Positions 17,834 through 25,790 of a stretch of DNA of 54,931 nucleotides are shown here, one piece after another (position 1 is the first letter of the stretch; each line of letters opens with the position of its first letter). A program made the translations under genes and the position numbers. A model generated the notes under the pieces. It was not told the origin of the DNA. It searched no databases and was given only the letters and a program-made list of their open reading frames with translations. Source of the stretch: Methanobacteriota archaeon (GTDB lineage Archaea; Thermoplasmatota; Thermoplasmata; SG8-5); assembly GCA_013791785.1 (NCBI GenBank), contig VMTD01000053.1:1-54931 (forward strand). The letters run 5' to 3'.

Positions 17834-17853
17834 CCCCGCCTGTCAGGGCGGGG
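17834..17853 (+). other. IS605/omega-RNA-like hairpin remnant
   Basis: CCCCGCC-TGTCAG-GGCGGGG followed by GATG. It shares its shape and trailing GAT with the hairpins at 5492, 7293, 17913 and 45123. It might instead act as a terminator region after rnpB. Confidence 0.4.
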
Positions 17854-17912
17854 ATGTCAGAACTTATGATTACAAAAAAGAAAAATAAATTCCCGTTCTC
17901 AACCTTTGAAAG

Positions 17913-17932
17913 CCCCGGGTGTAAGCCCGGGG
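17913..17932 (+). other. IS605/omega-RNA-like hairpin remnant
   Basis: CCCCGGG-TGTAAG-CCCGGGG followed by GATG, preceded by TTGAAAG. It is the second of two such hairpins within 100 nt and lies upstream of the toxin-antitoxin-like genes. Confidence 0.4.
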
Positions 17933-18014
17933 ATGTGTTGGAATCGGCATTCAACCCGGTAAAGCGCCACATCTTTCCCCTTGTCCCACACCGTCAAAAC
18001 TTACATATAGTACT

Positions 18015-18032
18015 TACATCATGTATATACTT
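18015..18032 (+). promoter_or_regulatory. Promoter and possible autoregulatory operator of the toxin-antitoxin-like pair
   Basis: An 11-nt palindrome TACATCATGTA (18015-18025) overlaps a TATA-like ATGTATATACTT (18021-18032) within a stretch carrying three CTTACA direct repeats. It lies 25-35 nt before the ATG at 18055. Autoregulation by an AbrB-type antitoxin at such a site is an inference. Confidence 0.4.
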
Positions 18033-18054
18033 AAGGTGCTTACACGGATTACAC

Positions 18055-18304
18055 ATGGAAAGGCCAGGAACTGAAGGTTTCCAGGGCCGCATATCGGGAG
18101 ATGTTCAAGCACAACATGGAAATGCTTGATGTCCTGGACATCCTGGAAACTGGCTATGATTGCGAGCGTTCGAGAAGGAAGAAAGGCACCTTCGAACGCT
18201 GCAAGAAATACAAAAACAAGACCTGGAAGGTGGTGGTCGTTGACAGTGTCCAAATATGGAACGACGCCCCGGTATGGTTGATAATCCACGTGGGAGTGAT
18301 ATGA
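18055..18304 (+). pseudogene. DUF4258-type (RelE-like) toxin, apparently frameshifted at its 5' end
   Basis: The frame encoding MFKHNMEMLDVLDILETG...KYKNKTWKVVVVDSVQIW...WLIIHVGVI (from ATG 18101) has the look of DUF4258 toxins: a helix, then a CxxR/RRKKGTFERC stretch and two beta strands. It is open upstream with plausible family sequence (ELKVSRAAYREM) but has no start codon in frame. An ATG at 18055, placed correctly after the TATA box, is in another frame; removing one base between 18058 and ~18072 fuses them into about 82 residues. Either the toxin is inactivated, the sequence has an extra base, or translation begins at 18101 with a shortened protein. Its stop overlaps the antitoxin start. 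Confidence 0.55.
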
Positions 18305-18627
18305 TGCGGAAAGGACTGAGAAAGGAAAAGGTAAAGTGCCAATGCGGCGAATGGACCGAACCGAAGGAGTTCAACATCAATGGCTTCAAGATTCGCGGGT
18401 CGGAATGCCCTGCCTGCAGCGAAGCGTATTTCAACCCGGAGGACGCGAACAAAGCTCTCATCTACAACAAGCTCAAGAATGAGGTTCTTACCGGGAAAGT
18501 GGCCAAGTCAGGCAATTCCATTGTGGTGCGGTTGCCGAAGAGATTGGTCGATGCATTGAATCTCACTGCTGGCTCGACTGTCACATTGCAACTCGAGGAT
18601 CCCAGGACCGTCAAGATCATTGTTTAA
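18301..18627 (+). CDS. Antitoxin-like protein: YgiT-type zinc finger fused to AbrB/SpoVT DNA-binding domain
   Basis: The product is 108 residues from ATG 18301 (GGAGTGAT precedes it; 18304 is an alternative). Residues ~9-50 hold a zinc finger, KCQCGEW...SECPACSEAYF, of the YgiT/MqsA N-terminal kind that partners DUF4258 or MqsR toxins. Residues ~62-105 (VAKSGNSIVVRLPKRLVDAL, then NLTAGSTVTLQLED) are a swapped-hairpin AbrB/MazE DNA-binding domain. The arrangement toxin-then-antitoxin with a 4-nt overlap is classical for this group. It probably binds the operator at ~18015. Its 3' end overlaps the convergent IMPACT gene by 11 nt. Confidence 0.75.
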   Translation: MMRKGLRKEKVKCQCGEWTEPKEFNINGFKIRGSECPACSEAYFNPEDANKALIYNKLKNEVLTGKVAKSGNSIVVRLPKRLVDALNLTAGSTVTLQLEDPRTVKIIV

Positions 18628-18994
18628 AATTCCTACTCTCCACCTCGAAAGCTTGCACCGCCCCCTCCCCCGCCCCCTTGAACGCCCTGGACACCCCGCC
18701 AACTCCGAGTTTAACGCCGCCGAACACCCTAGACACCACCAGGGCGTGGCTCTCGAGATTGTGCTTTTTCAGAATCTCCAGGAGGACCTTTCCCGGGTGG
18801 CCCACCTCGCCGTCATCCTTGGCCTTTTCCTCGGACCCGAGCCTCATGGCCCAGCAATGATGGTTGGCCTTCTTGTACAATCGCCTGTGGGACTTTAAAA
18901 TCTCATCGGCGTCTTCGGGCGAGTCAATCTCGTACAGGTGGGCGAAGAACCTGGAGCGCTGTTCAACATACTTCACGGAGGCCAGTCCCCTCAT
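18617..18994 (-). CDS. IMPACT/YigZ (UPF0029) family protein
   Basis: The product is 125 residues from ATG 18994; a TTG at 19033 would add 13. The pattern EQRSRFFAHLYEIDSPEDADEI, KANHHCWAMRLG...KDDGEVGHPGKVLLEILKK, VVSRVFGGVKLGVGGVSRAF is the UPF0029 core shared by YigZ and eukaryotic IMPACT. The IMPACT/YIH1 branch binds Gcn1 in eukaryotes; the prokaryotic role is unclear. The C-terminal extension found in bacterial YigZ is missing, as in many archaeal members. Tail-to-tail overlap of 11 nt with the antitoxin gene. Confidence 0.85.
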   Translation of the reverse strand: MRGLASVKYVEQRSRFFAHLYEIDSPEDADEILKSHRRLYKKANHHCWAMRLGSEEKAKDDGEVGHPGKVLLEILKKHNLESHALVVSRVFGGVKLGVGGVSRAFKGAGEGAVQAFEVESRNFKQ

Positions 18995-19050
18995 GCGCCC
19001 TGAATGCGTGAGGATGCATTTAGCATTTTGCAAAGATAATGAATGGGACT

Positions 19051-19149
19051 CCTGGTTGGTTATTGAAGCGTTGGGAATCGGGAATCTTGGTTGGCTATTG
19101 AAGCGTTGGGAATCGAGAATCCTGGTTGGTTATTGAAATATCGAGAATC
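19051..19149 (+). repeat. Three tandem ~35-bp repeats
   Basis: Units start at 19051, 19086 and 19121 and read C(C/T)TGGTTGG(T/C)TATTGAA...GGGAATCG(G/A)GAAT; the third is shortened. A polypyrimidine stretch with repeated TTCCCCATT follows at ~19190-19250. They occupy the gap between divergent genes together with the palindrome ATCATATATGAT (~19250-19261), a likely TATA region for the next gene. No coding frame is seen. Confidence 0.75.
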
Positions 19150-19313
19150 GGTGACAGGTTCAATGGCTGTTTTTGGCAGCCATTCCGTACGATTCCCCAT
19201 TCCCTTGCAACCTAAATCCATCCACATTCCCCAGTTCCCCATTCCCCATCATATATGATCGTTCCTTCCAATCAAAGAAAATCATTATACATCCTAACGG
19301 GAATTACCCTTCC

Positions 19314-20385
19314 ATGGCCCAAACCGACCAGTTCGAGTGCGGCGGATGCGGTGCGCATCTGGAGTTCGACCCGAAGTCCCAGAACATGAAATGCGAGTTC
19401 TGCCAGTCGGAGAAGATAATACCAGTGGAGCACACGGTCATCGTTGAGCACGATTTCTTTTCCGCACCCTAATCTCGGCTGGGCCAGGCCAACAGTTTCC
19501 ATGTCCTGCGAGTCCTGCGGTGCCACAATTTCCGCGGAATCCACAGTCGCGGGAAAATGCACTTATTGCGGTTCCCCTTATGTGAAAGAGATACCTTCCA
19601 GGGCGGACCTCATCCGTCCGGAGACATTGGTCCCGTTCAAGGTCGACAAGGCCCGTGCCAAGGAACTTTTCCAACACTGGCTCGGACACGGTTGGTTCAC
19701 ACCTTCCAATCTGTCCCAGCTCGGCAGACTTGACCTCATCAAGGGCGTTTACACGCCGTTCTGGACTTACGATACGAGCGCGCTCTCGAACTGGACCGCG
19801 GAATCCGGCTATTATTACTACGAAACAGAATCCTACACAGTCATGGTGAATGGCAAGCATCAGTCCCGTACCAGGCAGGTGAAGAAGACTCGCTGGGTTC
19901 CCAGCCACGGCCAGAGGCAGGGCTTCTACAATGACGTGCTTGTACCGGCGTCCAAGGGCATGAACCAGGAACTCATTCTCAAGATATATCCCTTCGAGCT
20001 GGGCCAGCTGGTTCCCTACAAGCCGGAATTTCTGGGCGGCTTCATCGCCGAGGAGTACGGCGTCGATCTGCAGCAGGGCTGGGGCACCGCCCAGGGCATC
20101 GTTTCCTCCAGCGAGAGGCAGAAATGTGCCCGCGAGGTGCCGGGAGATACGCACCGGTACCTCAGGGTTCAGACCAATTTTAGCGGCATAACCTACAAGC
20201 ATATCCTTCTCCCTGTGTGGATAGCGGCCTACGAGTACAATGCCAAGAACTACAATTTCCTCGTTAACGGACAAACAGGAAAAGTTCAGGGCTTCAAACC
20301 GATATCATGGGCCAAGGTGGCGCTGTTCGTGGGCGCGGTGGCGGCGGTCGTGGCGGGACTGGCGTACTACTTCTACATCTCCTGA
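19314..20385 (+). pseudogene. Zinc-ribbon, tail-anchored membrane protein with an apparent +1 frameshift
   Basis: One protein split over two frames. From ATG 19314 the first frame encodes a zinc ribbon (FECGGCGAHL...CEFCQS) and runs to a stop at 19470-19472. The second frame, open from before 19444, continues with a second ribbon (MSCESCGA...CTYCGSPYV), a long domain with tyrosine-rich strands (YTPFWTYDTSA, ESGYYYYETES), DTHRYLRVQTNFSGITYKHILLPVW, and a C-terminal helix VALFVGAVAAVVAGLAYYFY. Deleting one C from the CCC at ~19467-19469 restores a single frame of ~356 residues. This resembles archaeal and bacterial double-zinc-ribbon membrane proteins of unknown function. Disruption may be real or a homopolymer error; high conservation after the break favours the latter. 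Confidence 0.65.
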
Positions 20386-20684
20386 GGTTTCGGTTCCTCG
20401 TGGAAAATGATAAGTTTGCCATGCTTTTCAGCGTACTCTATCTCGCGCTTCGTGGATGAACCGATATATCCGCCAACATTGACCACATAAATCGCATCGG
20501 CCATGTCTATCTTCTTCAGATGCATGGCGTCCAGCATCTCCTTGCCGGCCGTGATGCGCGGGTCAGGGTCCGAGTGCCCGAAGCACCCCACCGATATCAC
20601 GATATGGCCTTCCAGGGTGAGCTCCTTCTGCGCACTGAGAAATTCATCCTTGAATCTGGTGGAGCCGCACATGGTGATTATCAT
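20373..20684 (-). CDS. DUF4406 / nucleoside deoxyribosyltransferase-like protein
   Basis: The product is 103 residues. MCGSTRFKDEFL at the N-terminus and KKIDMADAIYVVNVGGYIG...TKREIEYAEKHGK match the small Rossmann-like DUF4406 group related to nucleoside 2-deoxyribosyltransferases and nucleotide N-glycosidases. It lies last in the minus-strand nucleoside operon, starting 1 nt after the phosphorylase stop, which suggests a role on nucleosides or nucleotides. Substrate unknown. Its 3' end overlaps the convergent gene by 13 nt. Confidence 0.8.
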   Translation of the reverse strand: MIITMCGSTRFKDEFLSAQKELTLEGHIVISVGCFGHSDPDPRITAGKEMLDAMHLKKIDMADAIYVVNVGGYIGSSTKREIEYAEKHGKLIIFHEEPKPQEM

Positions 20685-20685
20685 G

Positions 20686-21459
20686 TCAAAGCCTCGACAG
20701 TGCCAGCATCGCAGCTTTGATTGTCCCTTCCTGGGCCGGTTTTTTCTGCTTCGGGGTAATCATCTCGTCGGTTATGCGATTGTTGTAGGCCGCGCATATC
20801 GTTCCGGCCCTGGCGCCGCCTATCATGGCCAGGCGGAATAAACAACTGGATTCCATCTCGAAGTTCAGCACGCCCCAGCTCTCCAGGTCCTCAATCTTGA
20901 ATGGAAGCGGCTTGAATTTTCCCACCGACCGTCCCTGTGAGCCGTAGAATCCGGGCGTGGTGGCGGTGAGGCCCACGTGATGCTCCAGGCCAAGCTCGTT
21001 GCAGGCCCTCTCCAGTTCCAGAACCACGTCGATGCTGGCTATGGCCGGGAAACAGTCCGGCACGAAGAAAGTGGATGTGTTCTCATAAGCAATCGAACCG
21101 GTGGAAATTACCTGGTCGGACGGACGAACGAATTCTTGAAGGCAGCCGCAGCTTCCGACACGGACGAACGTCGGGTCTTTTGTTATCTGGCATGCTTCGA
21201 TAACTGCTATTTCCGTGTTATCCGGGCCGATTCCTGTGGAGAGCAATGACATCCTGACGCCGTGTACCTTTCCTGTGATGCATCTGAATTCTCTTCTCCG
21301 GGTTTCCAGTTCGATGCTGTCGAACAGCTTCTTGCCCAGGTCGATGCGGTCCGGGTCGCCTGCCAGCATTATGCGGTTCGCAAGTTCGCCTTTCTTCAGC
21401 CCGATGTGGTATTGTCTTCCTTCTTTATCCGTCATTGTTACAGCTTTTTTTCCTTTCAT
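20686..21459 (-). CDS. udp: Uridine phosphorylase-type nucleoside phosphorylase (NP-I family)
   Basis: It would phosphorolyse (deoxy)uridine or a related nucleoside to base plus (deoxy)ribose-1-P. The 257 residues contain AGDPDRIDL (phosphate binding), STGIGPDNTEIAVIE, RVGSCGCLQ, an unusually complete TTPGFYGSQGR substrate loop and FEMESSCLFRLA (ribose-binding Met-Glu), all typical of the Udp/DeoD class. TTPGFYxxQGR favours uridine over purines. GGTGTGAT precedes the start. It is flanked at 1-4 nt by the next operon genes, so translation is coupled. Confidence 0.88.
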   Translation of the reverse strand: MKGKKAVTMTDKEGRQYHIGLKKGELANRIMLAGDPDRIDLGKKLFDSIELETRRREFRCITGKVHGVRMSLLSTGIGPDNTEIAVIEACQITKDPTFVRVGSCGCLQEFVRPSDQVISTGSIAYENTSTFFVPDCFPAIASIDVVLELERACNELGLEHHVGLTATTPGFYGSQGRSVGKFKPLPFKIEDLESWGVLNFEMESSCLFRLAMIGGARAGTICAAYNNRITDEMITPKQKKPAQEGTIKAAMLALSRL

Positions 21460-21463
21460 GCTA

Positions 21464-22801
21464 TCACACCATCATTTCCCTTACCGTGTCCATTCCGAGC
21501 TCGGAAAGTTCCTTTGCCCTGGCCGGATGCGGTGAGTCCACATAAACGCGAACCAGCGGTTCCGTTCCCGAGGACCTTATCAGGAGCCAGCTTCCGTCCC
21601 CGAAGATATATTTCAAACCGTCAATGTCATTGAGCCTCGCCCCGGCAGGATGGAAGTTCTCCTTAACTTTGGCCAGTACATTTCTGACTTGCTCCGCTGT
21701 TCCCTTCACATTCCTCTTTATCTGAACATGCCTGGGAAATTCCATCACAATGTCGGAGAGTTTCTTTCTGGTTGAGGAAATTACCTTTGCCATCATGGCA
21801 GTGGCGATTATCCCGTCGGCCCACATGACCTCCGGCGGGAAGAGATACTTGCCTGATTCTTCATAGGCGAACCGGGCGCCGTTTTGCTGGGCGGCCAGCG
21901 TGATCTCCGGCGGGCCGATGACACATTCCACAACCTGGCCGTTCCAGACCTTTCCGATGAGGCCGGACGAGTTCACAGGCGTTACGACCGTCCCCGGGCC
22001 GCCGGAGTAGATGTATCTGGCGAATATCACGGCGGCCATGTCCTCCGATATCGGTTTTCCTGTATCATCAACAAAAAGGACGCGATCGCAGTCGGAATCG
22101 TACGCCGCACCGAAGTTCGCTCCGGAATCCAGGACCAGTTCGGAAAGTTCGCTGACGCAATCTGCTCTCGGTTCCATCTTCCTGGGTGCGAAATCAAGCC
22201 TGGAATCATACATTGCCCGGACATTGCAGCCCAAATCGTTCATGAGCCTGGGTATCAGTCCCGCGCCTGTTGCGCCTGCAGTGTCCAGGGCCAGTTTTAT
22301 GCCCCTTCCGGGTAACTGATTGCCGCATATATGCTTGATGAATTCCAAATAATCGTAAGTAAAATCCTGCTCCTGCGGCAATTGCCCGTGAATGCGGGTG
22401 GGTGCAACAATTTCTCTGATGATGGTGGCAATCTTTTCGGTTTCGGTCCTGGGGGGTATGACGCCGTTCTTATCCAGGGGTATGAGGCCGATTCTGTCGT
22501 ATGCCAGATGCGAGCCCGTCACCATCAGTCCGCCGTCATATTTCTTGCTGTAAATCATGGCACACACCAGGGGCGAGGGTGCCACACCCAGATTGACCAC
22601 CCTGGCACCCGCGGATTCCATCGCGGCGGCGCAAATACCCGCGAGCCGGTCCGCGCCGGGTCTGGTGTCATATCCCAGTGCAAGTGTTTTCGATTCCCCG
22701 AAATACCTTGCCAGGGCTATGCCAGTTCTCCAGCAAAGTTCCTCGGTGATTTCCGTATCAGTCAATCCCCGCATGCCCGAAGTTCCGAACCTTATCTCCA
22801 T
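21464..22801 (-). CDS. Phosphohexomutase-superfamily enzyme, probably phosphopentomutase
   Basis: The product is 445 residues, full length for the alpha-D-phosphohexomutase superfamily. Seen: N-terminal FGTSGMRG, the catalytic serine loop as TGSHLAYDRIG (~97-107; most relatives have TASHNP), metal loop AAYDSDCDRVLF (~232-243), sugar loop YEESGKYLF (~315-323), and phosphate loop RSSGTEPLVRVYVD (~413-426). A Thermococcus member of this superfamily acts as a phosphopentomutase. Here the gene sits between a nucleoside phosphorylase (4 nt) and deoC (3 nt), so ribose-1-P/deoxyribose-1-P to 5-P interconversion is the likely job; phosphomanno- or glucosamine mutase activity is the alternative. GGT-N6-ATG precedes the start. 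Confidence 0.85.
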   Translation of the reverse strand: MEIRFGTSGMRGLTDTEITEELCWRTGIALARYFGESKTLALGYDTRPGADRLAGICAAAMESAGARVVNLGVAPSPLVCAMIYSKKYDGGLMVTGSHLAYDRIGLIPLDKNGVIPPRTETEKIATIIREIVAPTRIHGQLPQEQDFTYDYLEFIKHICGNQLPGRGIKLALDTAGATGAGLIPRLMNDLGCNVRAMYDSRLDFAPRKMEPRADCVSELSELVLDSGANFGAAYDSDCDRVLFVDDTGKPISEDMAAVIFARYIYSGGPGTVVTPVNSSGLIGKVWNGQVVECVIGPPEITLAAQQNGARFAYEESGKYLFPPEVMWADGIIATAMMAKVISSTRKKLSDIVMEFPRHVQIKRNVKGTAEQVRNVLAKVKENFHPAGARLNDIDGLKYIFGDGSWLLIRSSGTEPLVRVYVDSPHPARAKELSELGMDTVREMMV

Positions 22802-22804
22802 GAT

Positions 22805-23470
22805 TCAACCGCCCTCCACAATGGCGATTCCGGCACTTGCCCCTATCCTGCTGGCGCCGGCGGCCAGCATTTTGATGGCGTCCTCCCTGTTTCTAATTCC
22901 GCCTGAGGCTTTCACGCCCGTGCCTGTCCCGACAGTTTCACGCATCAGAGCTATTGCCTCGACTGTTGCGCCGCCGGTCCCGAAACCTGTTGATGTTTTC
23001 ACGAAATCTGCGCCTGCCTCCTTCGAGAGCTGGCATGCCTTTATAATTTGATTATTGTCCAGATAACAAATCTCGATTATGACCTTGACTATTCTTCTCT
23101 GGGCAGCTTTCACAACAGCTTCGATGTCTTTCCGGACATAATCGTCATCACCGTCCAGCAGCCGACCGACGTTCATCACCATGTCCAGTTCATCCGCGCC
23201 CTGGCGTACCGCAATTTTAGCCTCCGCCGTTTTCGATTCGGAACTGGTGCTTCCCAGCGGGAAACCGATGACTGTGCATACTTTCACCTTCGAACCTTCC
23301 AGATGTTTCCGACACACCGGAACCCAGGAGGGATTGACGCAAACCGATGCAAATCCGTATTCCATTGCCTCGGAGCACAGTTTCTCGATATCACCCCTTT
23401 TTGCATCAGCCTTCAGCAGGGTATGGTCTATGCATCCTGCCAGCTTCTCTCTCGTAATCTCGAACGTCAT
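22805..23470 (-). CDS. deoC: Deoxyribose-phosphate aldolase
   Basis: It cleaves 2-deoxyribose-5-P to acetaldehyde and glyceraldehyde-3-P. The 221 residues form a TIM barrel with [40 protein letters not shown] (catalytic Asp region), [10 protein letters not shown] (Schiff-base Lys, ~153-162), and [10 protein letters not shown]. All active-site motifs are intact and the length is standard. It overlaps the upstream dNTPase gene by 4 nt and is 3 nt from the mutase gene, so it belongs to one tightly coupled operon. Confidence 0.95.
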   Translation of the reverse strand: MTFEITREKLAGCIDHTLLKADAKRGDIEKLCSEAMEYGFASVCVNPSWVPVCRKHLEGSKVKVCTVIGFPLGSTSSESKTAEAKIAVRQGADELDMVMNVGRLLDGDDDYVRKDIEAVVKAAQRRIVKVIIEICYLDNNQIIKACQLSKEAGADFVKTSTGFGTGGATVEAIALMRETVGTGTGVKASGGIRNREDAIKMLAAGASRIGASAGIAIVEGG

Positions 23471-24834
23471 ACCATGGGCCTCGGAATTGTAAGCGATTCG
23501 AATATGGCTGTTGCCACCGTATCCGTCATGAGTGTGATGTAATCAATCACCATCTGCGCATTGTTGGTCACCACCCAGTATTCCTCGTTCATCTGCCCGA
23601 GGAAATAGAGGATCGAGCTTCTTGAACCGTTGAAGACTTCCAGATTTTCTCTGATTATCAGAGCCCTGGCGCTGTTTATAATGGTCTGTTCGTACGAATG
23701 AGTGAGTTCCTCCAATTCCCCAAGTGATTTTTTGATGAGGGGATTCTCCCCGTTCTGTTCCTGGAACCTGTGCAATGTTGATTGGTTGTTATCCGGCGCC
23801 CTCATCTCATCCAGCTCATCCAGAAATGTGCCGAAGAGCGAGCGCAGCATGTTCTCGGTTTGAGCGGAATACCCCATGCTGGCCTTGCTGCGGTATATGC
23901 GGGGATAGTTGAATTCCCGTATGAGACTGTTCAGTGCCTTCAGGACGGGTTCGCTGAGCCTGATGCCAATCTCCTTTTTGGTCGGTTCCCTTTCGTTGTT
24001 TTCAAGGAACCTTTTCCTGTCATTGTGGAAGTTCATCACAAGATCCCTTACCAGTGTGTCGATTATCTCGCTGTTGTTCTTGCCGAGTATCGCAGATATG
24101 GCCGGCGGGATATCGCCCTGGTTGATGATGCCGGATTCGGCGGCGTCCTCGATGTCCTTGCCGACATAGGCCAGTCGGTCGCAGAGCTTCACCACGCAAC
24201 CCTCCAGTGTAGAAGGTTCGTCCGTGTATGTCCCGTTGAGGTCGTCGGAAGGTTCTCCGACCATGAAAATGCCGGTCTCCACCTCCCCGCAATGTCGTAT
24301 TATGCCTTCCCTGACCTCGTATGATAGATTGAGGCCCATTCCGCCTTTCTCCAGTATATCCAGCACTCTGAGGCTCTGGACATTGTGCAGGAACGGCTTC
24401 CCCAGATGCTCCCGGCTGAGGGAGTTGATAACCAATTCGCCCATGTGGCCAAAGGGCGAATGTCCGGTATCGTGCCCAAGGGCTATGGCCTCGGCCAGAT
24501 CCTCGTTCAGGTGCAGCCATCTGGTGATTGCCCTGGCAAGTTGCGCAACATGAATGGAATGGGTCATCCGGTTACTGATGAGCGGGTTCCGGGGCGACAT
24601 GAACACCTGGGTCTTGCCCGATAGTCTGAAAAAAGCCTTGGAATACAGAAGCCTGTCCCTGTCCCTGGCAAAAGCCGTTCGGTTCTCACCCGACTGCTCG
24701 GCCTCCGTTCTGGGGCGACCTCTTGACTGGCTGCTGGGTGTGCCGAAGCTGAGGTTAATGGCGCTCTCTTCCCTGTTCCTGGAATGGGCTTTAATCTCAT
24801 CCAGCAACTTTTTCATTTCCGCGTCCAATTGCAT
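23467..24834 (-). CDS. dGTPase-like deoxynucleoside triphosphate triphosphohydrolase (HD superfamily)
   Basis: It hydrolyses dNTPs to deoxynucleosides and triphosphate. The product is 455 residues. [24 protein letters not shown], then [16 protein letters not shown] (first His), [16 protein letters not shown] (HD pair, ~117-132) and [15 protein letters not shown] (final Asp, ~215-230) give the four metal ligands of the dGTPase family. The start ATG 24834 follows CAGGAGA. It feeds deoxynucleosides to the downstream phosphorylase/mutase/DeoC genes in the same operon; a role in limiting dNTP pools or in defence is an alternative. Confidence 0.9.
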   Translation of the reverse strand: MQLDAEMKKLLDEIKAHSRNREESAINLSFGTPSSQSRGRPRTEAEQSGENRTAFARDRDRLLYSKAFFRLSGKTQVFMSPRNPLISNRMTHSIHVAQLARAITRWLHLNEDLAEAIALGHDTGHSPFGHMGELVINSLSREHLGKPFLHNVQSLRVLDILEKGGMGLNLSYEVREGIIRHCGEVETGIFMVGEPSDDLNGTYTDEPSTLEGCVVKLCDRLAYVGKDIEDAAESGIINQGDIPPAISAILGKNNSEIIDTLVRDLVMNFHNDRKRFLENNEREPTKKEIGIRLSEPVLKALNSLIREFNYPRIYRSKASMGYSAQTENMLRSLFGTFLDELDEMRAPDNNQSTLHRFQEQNGENPLIKKSLGELEELTHSYEQTIINSARALIIRENLEVFNGSRSSILYFLGQMNEEYWVVTNNAQMVIDYITLMTDTVATAIFESLTIPRPMV

Positions 24835-24864
24835 TGATATCTCCTGTCTGAATCATATTGCTGC

Positions 24865-25584
24865 TTATTTGTTTTTCTGTCCCAGGTAATCGGGAAGTTC
24901 TGTCAGTGCATCCAACCGTACCACACGCTCCATGCCCTCGAACTCCGCCTCATCAAAGTGCCAGGTGTATTCGTAGATGAGAAGTCCGTTTATTTCCAGT
25001 TCGATTGCGGGGCGCATATCGTCCTTCATGCTGTTGCCTACAAAGTAAATATCGGATTTCGGCACGTGGCCGTTTCTGCCTAGCAGAGTCTCGATAGCTT
25101 GTTTCTTGCTGAGCGGGACGTAGAAAATCTCTTTGAAATAATGTTCTATCCCGCATTGCCGGATTTTCTCCATCTGGACGTCCTCATCGCCCTTGGTCAC
25201 ACAATAGAGTTCGTAACCCTCATCCCTCAACATTGCAAGCACCTCCCCGGTCCTTGGAAAAAGTATTGGCCTGTGGCGGTACACGCTCAATCCTATATCC
25301 ACAATCCCATGCCTGGTCTCCTGATCGGGTTCCATGCCTTCCAGCTTGCAGTAATAATCGTAGGTCTCGCCCATGGCCTCTCCGAACCTCTCCTTCTTGA
25401 AACCGTACTTCTTCACACCTTCCGCATCCATGAAGTTGAGCCTGTCGATAAGTTCGGCCTCGTGTTTCCTGAACCCAGACCTGACCATGACATCCTTGAA
25501 CATCTGCCACCCGGCCCAGTACCAGTGAACATTCATAATGAGAAGGTCGTCAAGGTCGAATATTACAATCCCTTTGGGTTGCAT
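24865..25584 (-). CDS. HAD-superfamily hydrolase, possible nucleotidase
   Basis: The product is 239 residues. Motif I is FDLDDLL at ~8-14 (the usual Thr after DxDx is replaced), motif II LYCVTKGDED (~116), motif III lysine in SKKQA, and motif IV YFVGNSMKDDMRPAIE (~179-194). The helical cap (~17-95) resembles that of the YjjG-like 5'-nucleotidase/phosphoglycolate phosphatase group. As first gene of the nucleoside operon, 30 nt before the dNTPase, dephosphorylation of (deoxy)nucleotides is plausible but not proven. A TATA-like GATATATTTTT lies ~55 nt upstream. Confidence 0.82.
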   Translation of the reverse strand: MQPKGIVIFDLDDLLIMNVHWYWAGWQMFKDVMVRSGFRKHEAELIDRLNFMDAEGVKKYGFKKERFGEAMGETYDYYCKLEGMEPDQETRHGIVDIGLSVYRHRPILFPRTGEVLAMLRDEGYELYCVTKGDEDVQMEKIRQCGIEHYFKEIFYVPLSKKQAIETLLGRNGHVPKSDIYFVGNSMKDDMRPAIELEINGLLIYEYTWHFDEAEFEGMERVVRLDALTELPDYLGQKNK

Positions 25585-25686
25585 GACCCTGAATACGGTC
25601 GAAGTGATTTAAGGTTTTGCGGTATCGATAAGTTTGAAAAATATATCAATTCAGTATAATAAAAAAACATTTAACTATCAGTGTTA

Positions 25687-25790
25687 GTATATAGGTTCTG
25701 TCATCTTATCCCTTCCTATTTTCCCGCGTTTTGAAGGGGAGGGTTAATGCACTGAAGAGAGCCAGTGGTTCTCCCAAGAGGGTGAGGTAA
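25687..25790 (+). promoter_or_regulatory. Promoter and leader of the giant lamin-tail protein gene
   Basis: GTATATAGG (25687-25695) is a likely TATA box. A leader of ~70 nt contains the hairpin CACTG-AAGAGAGC-CAGTG (~25750-25768). GAGGTAA lies immediately before the ATG at 25791. The divergent HAD promoter shares this 206-nt gap. Confidence 0.4.
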
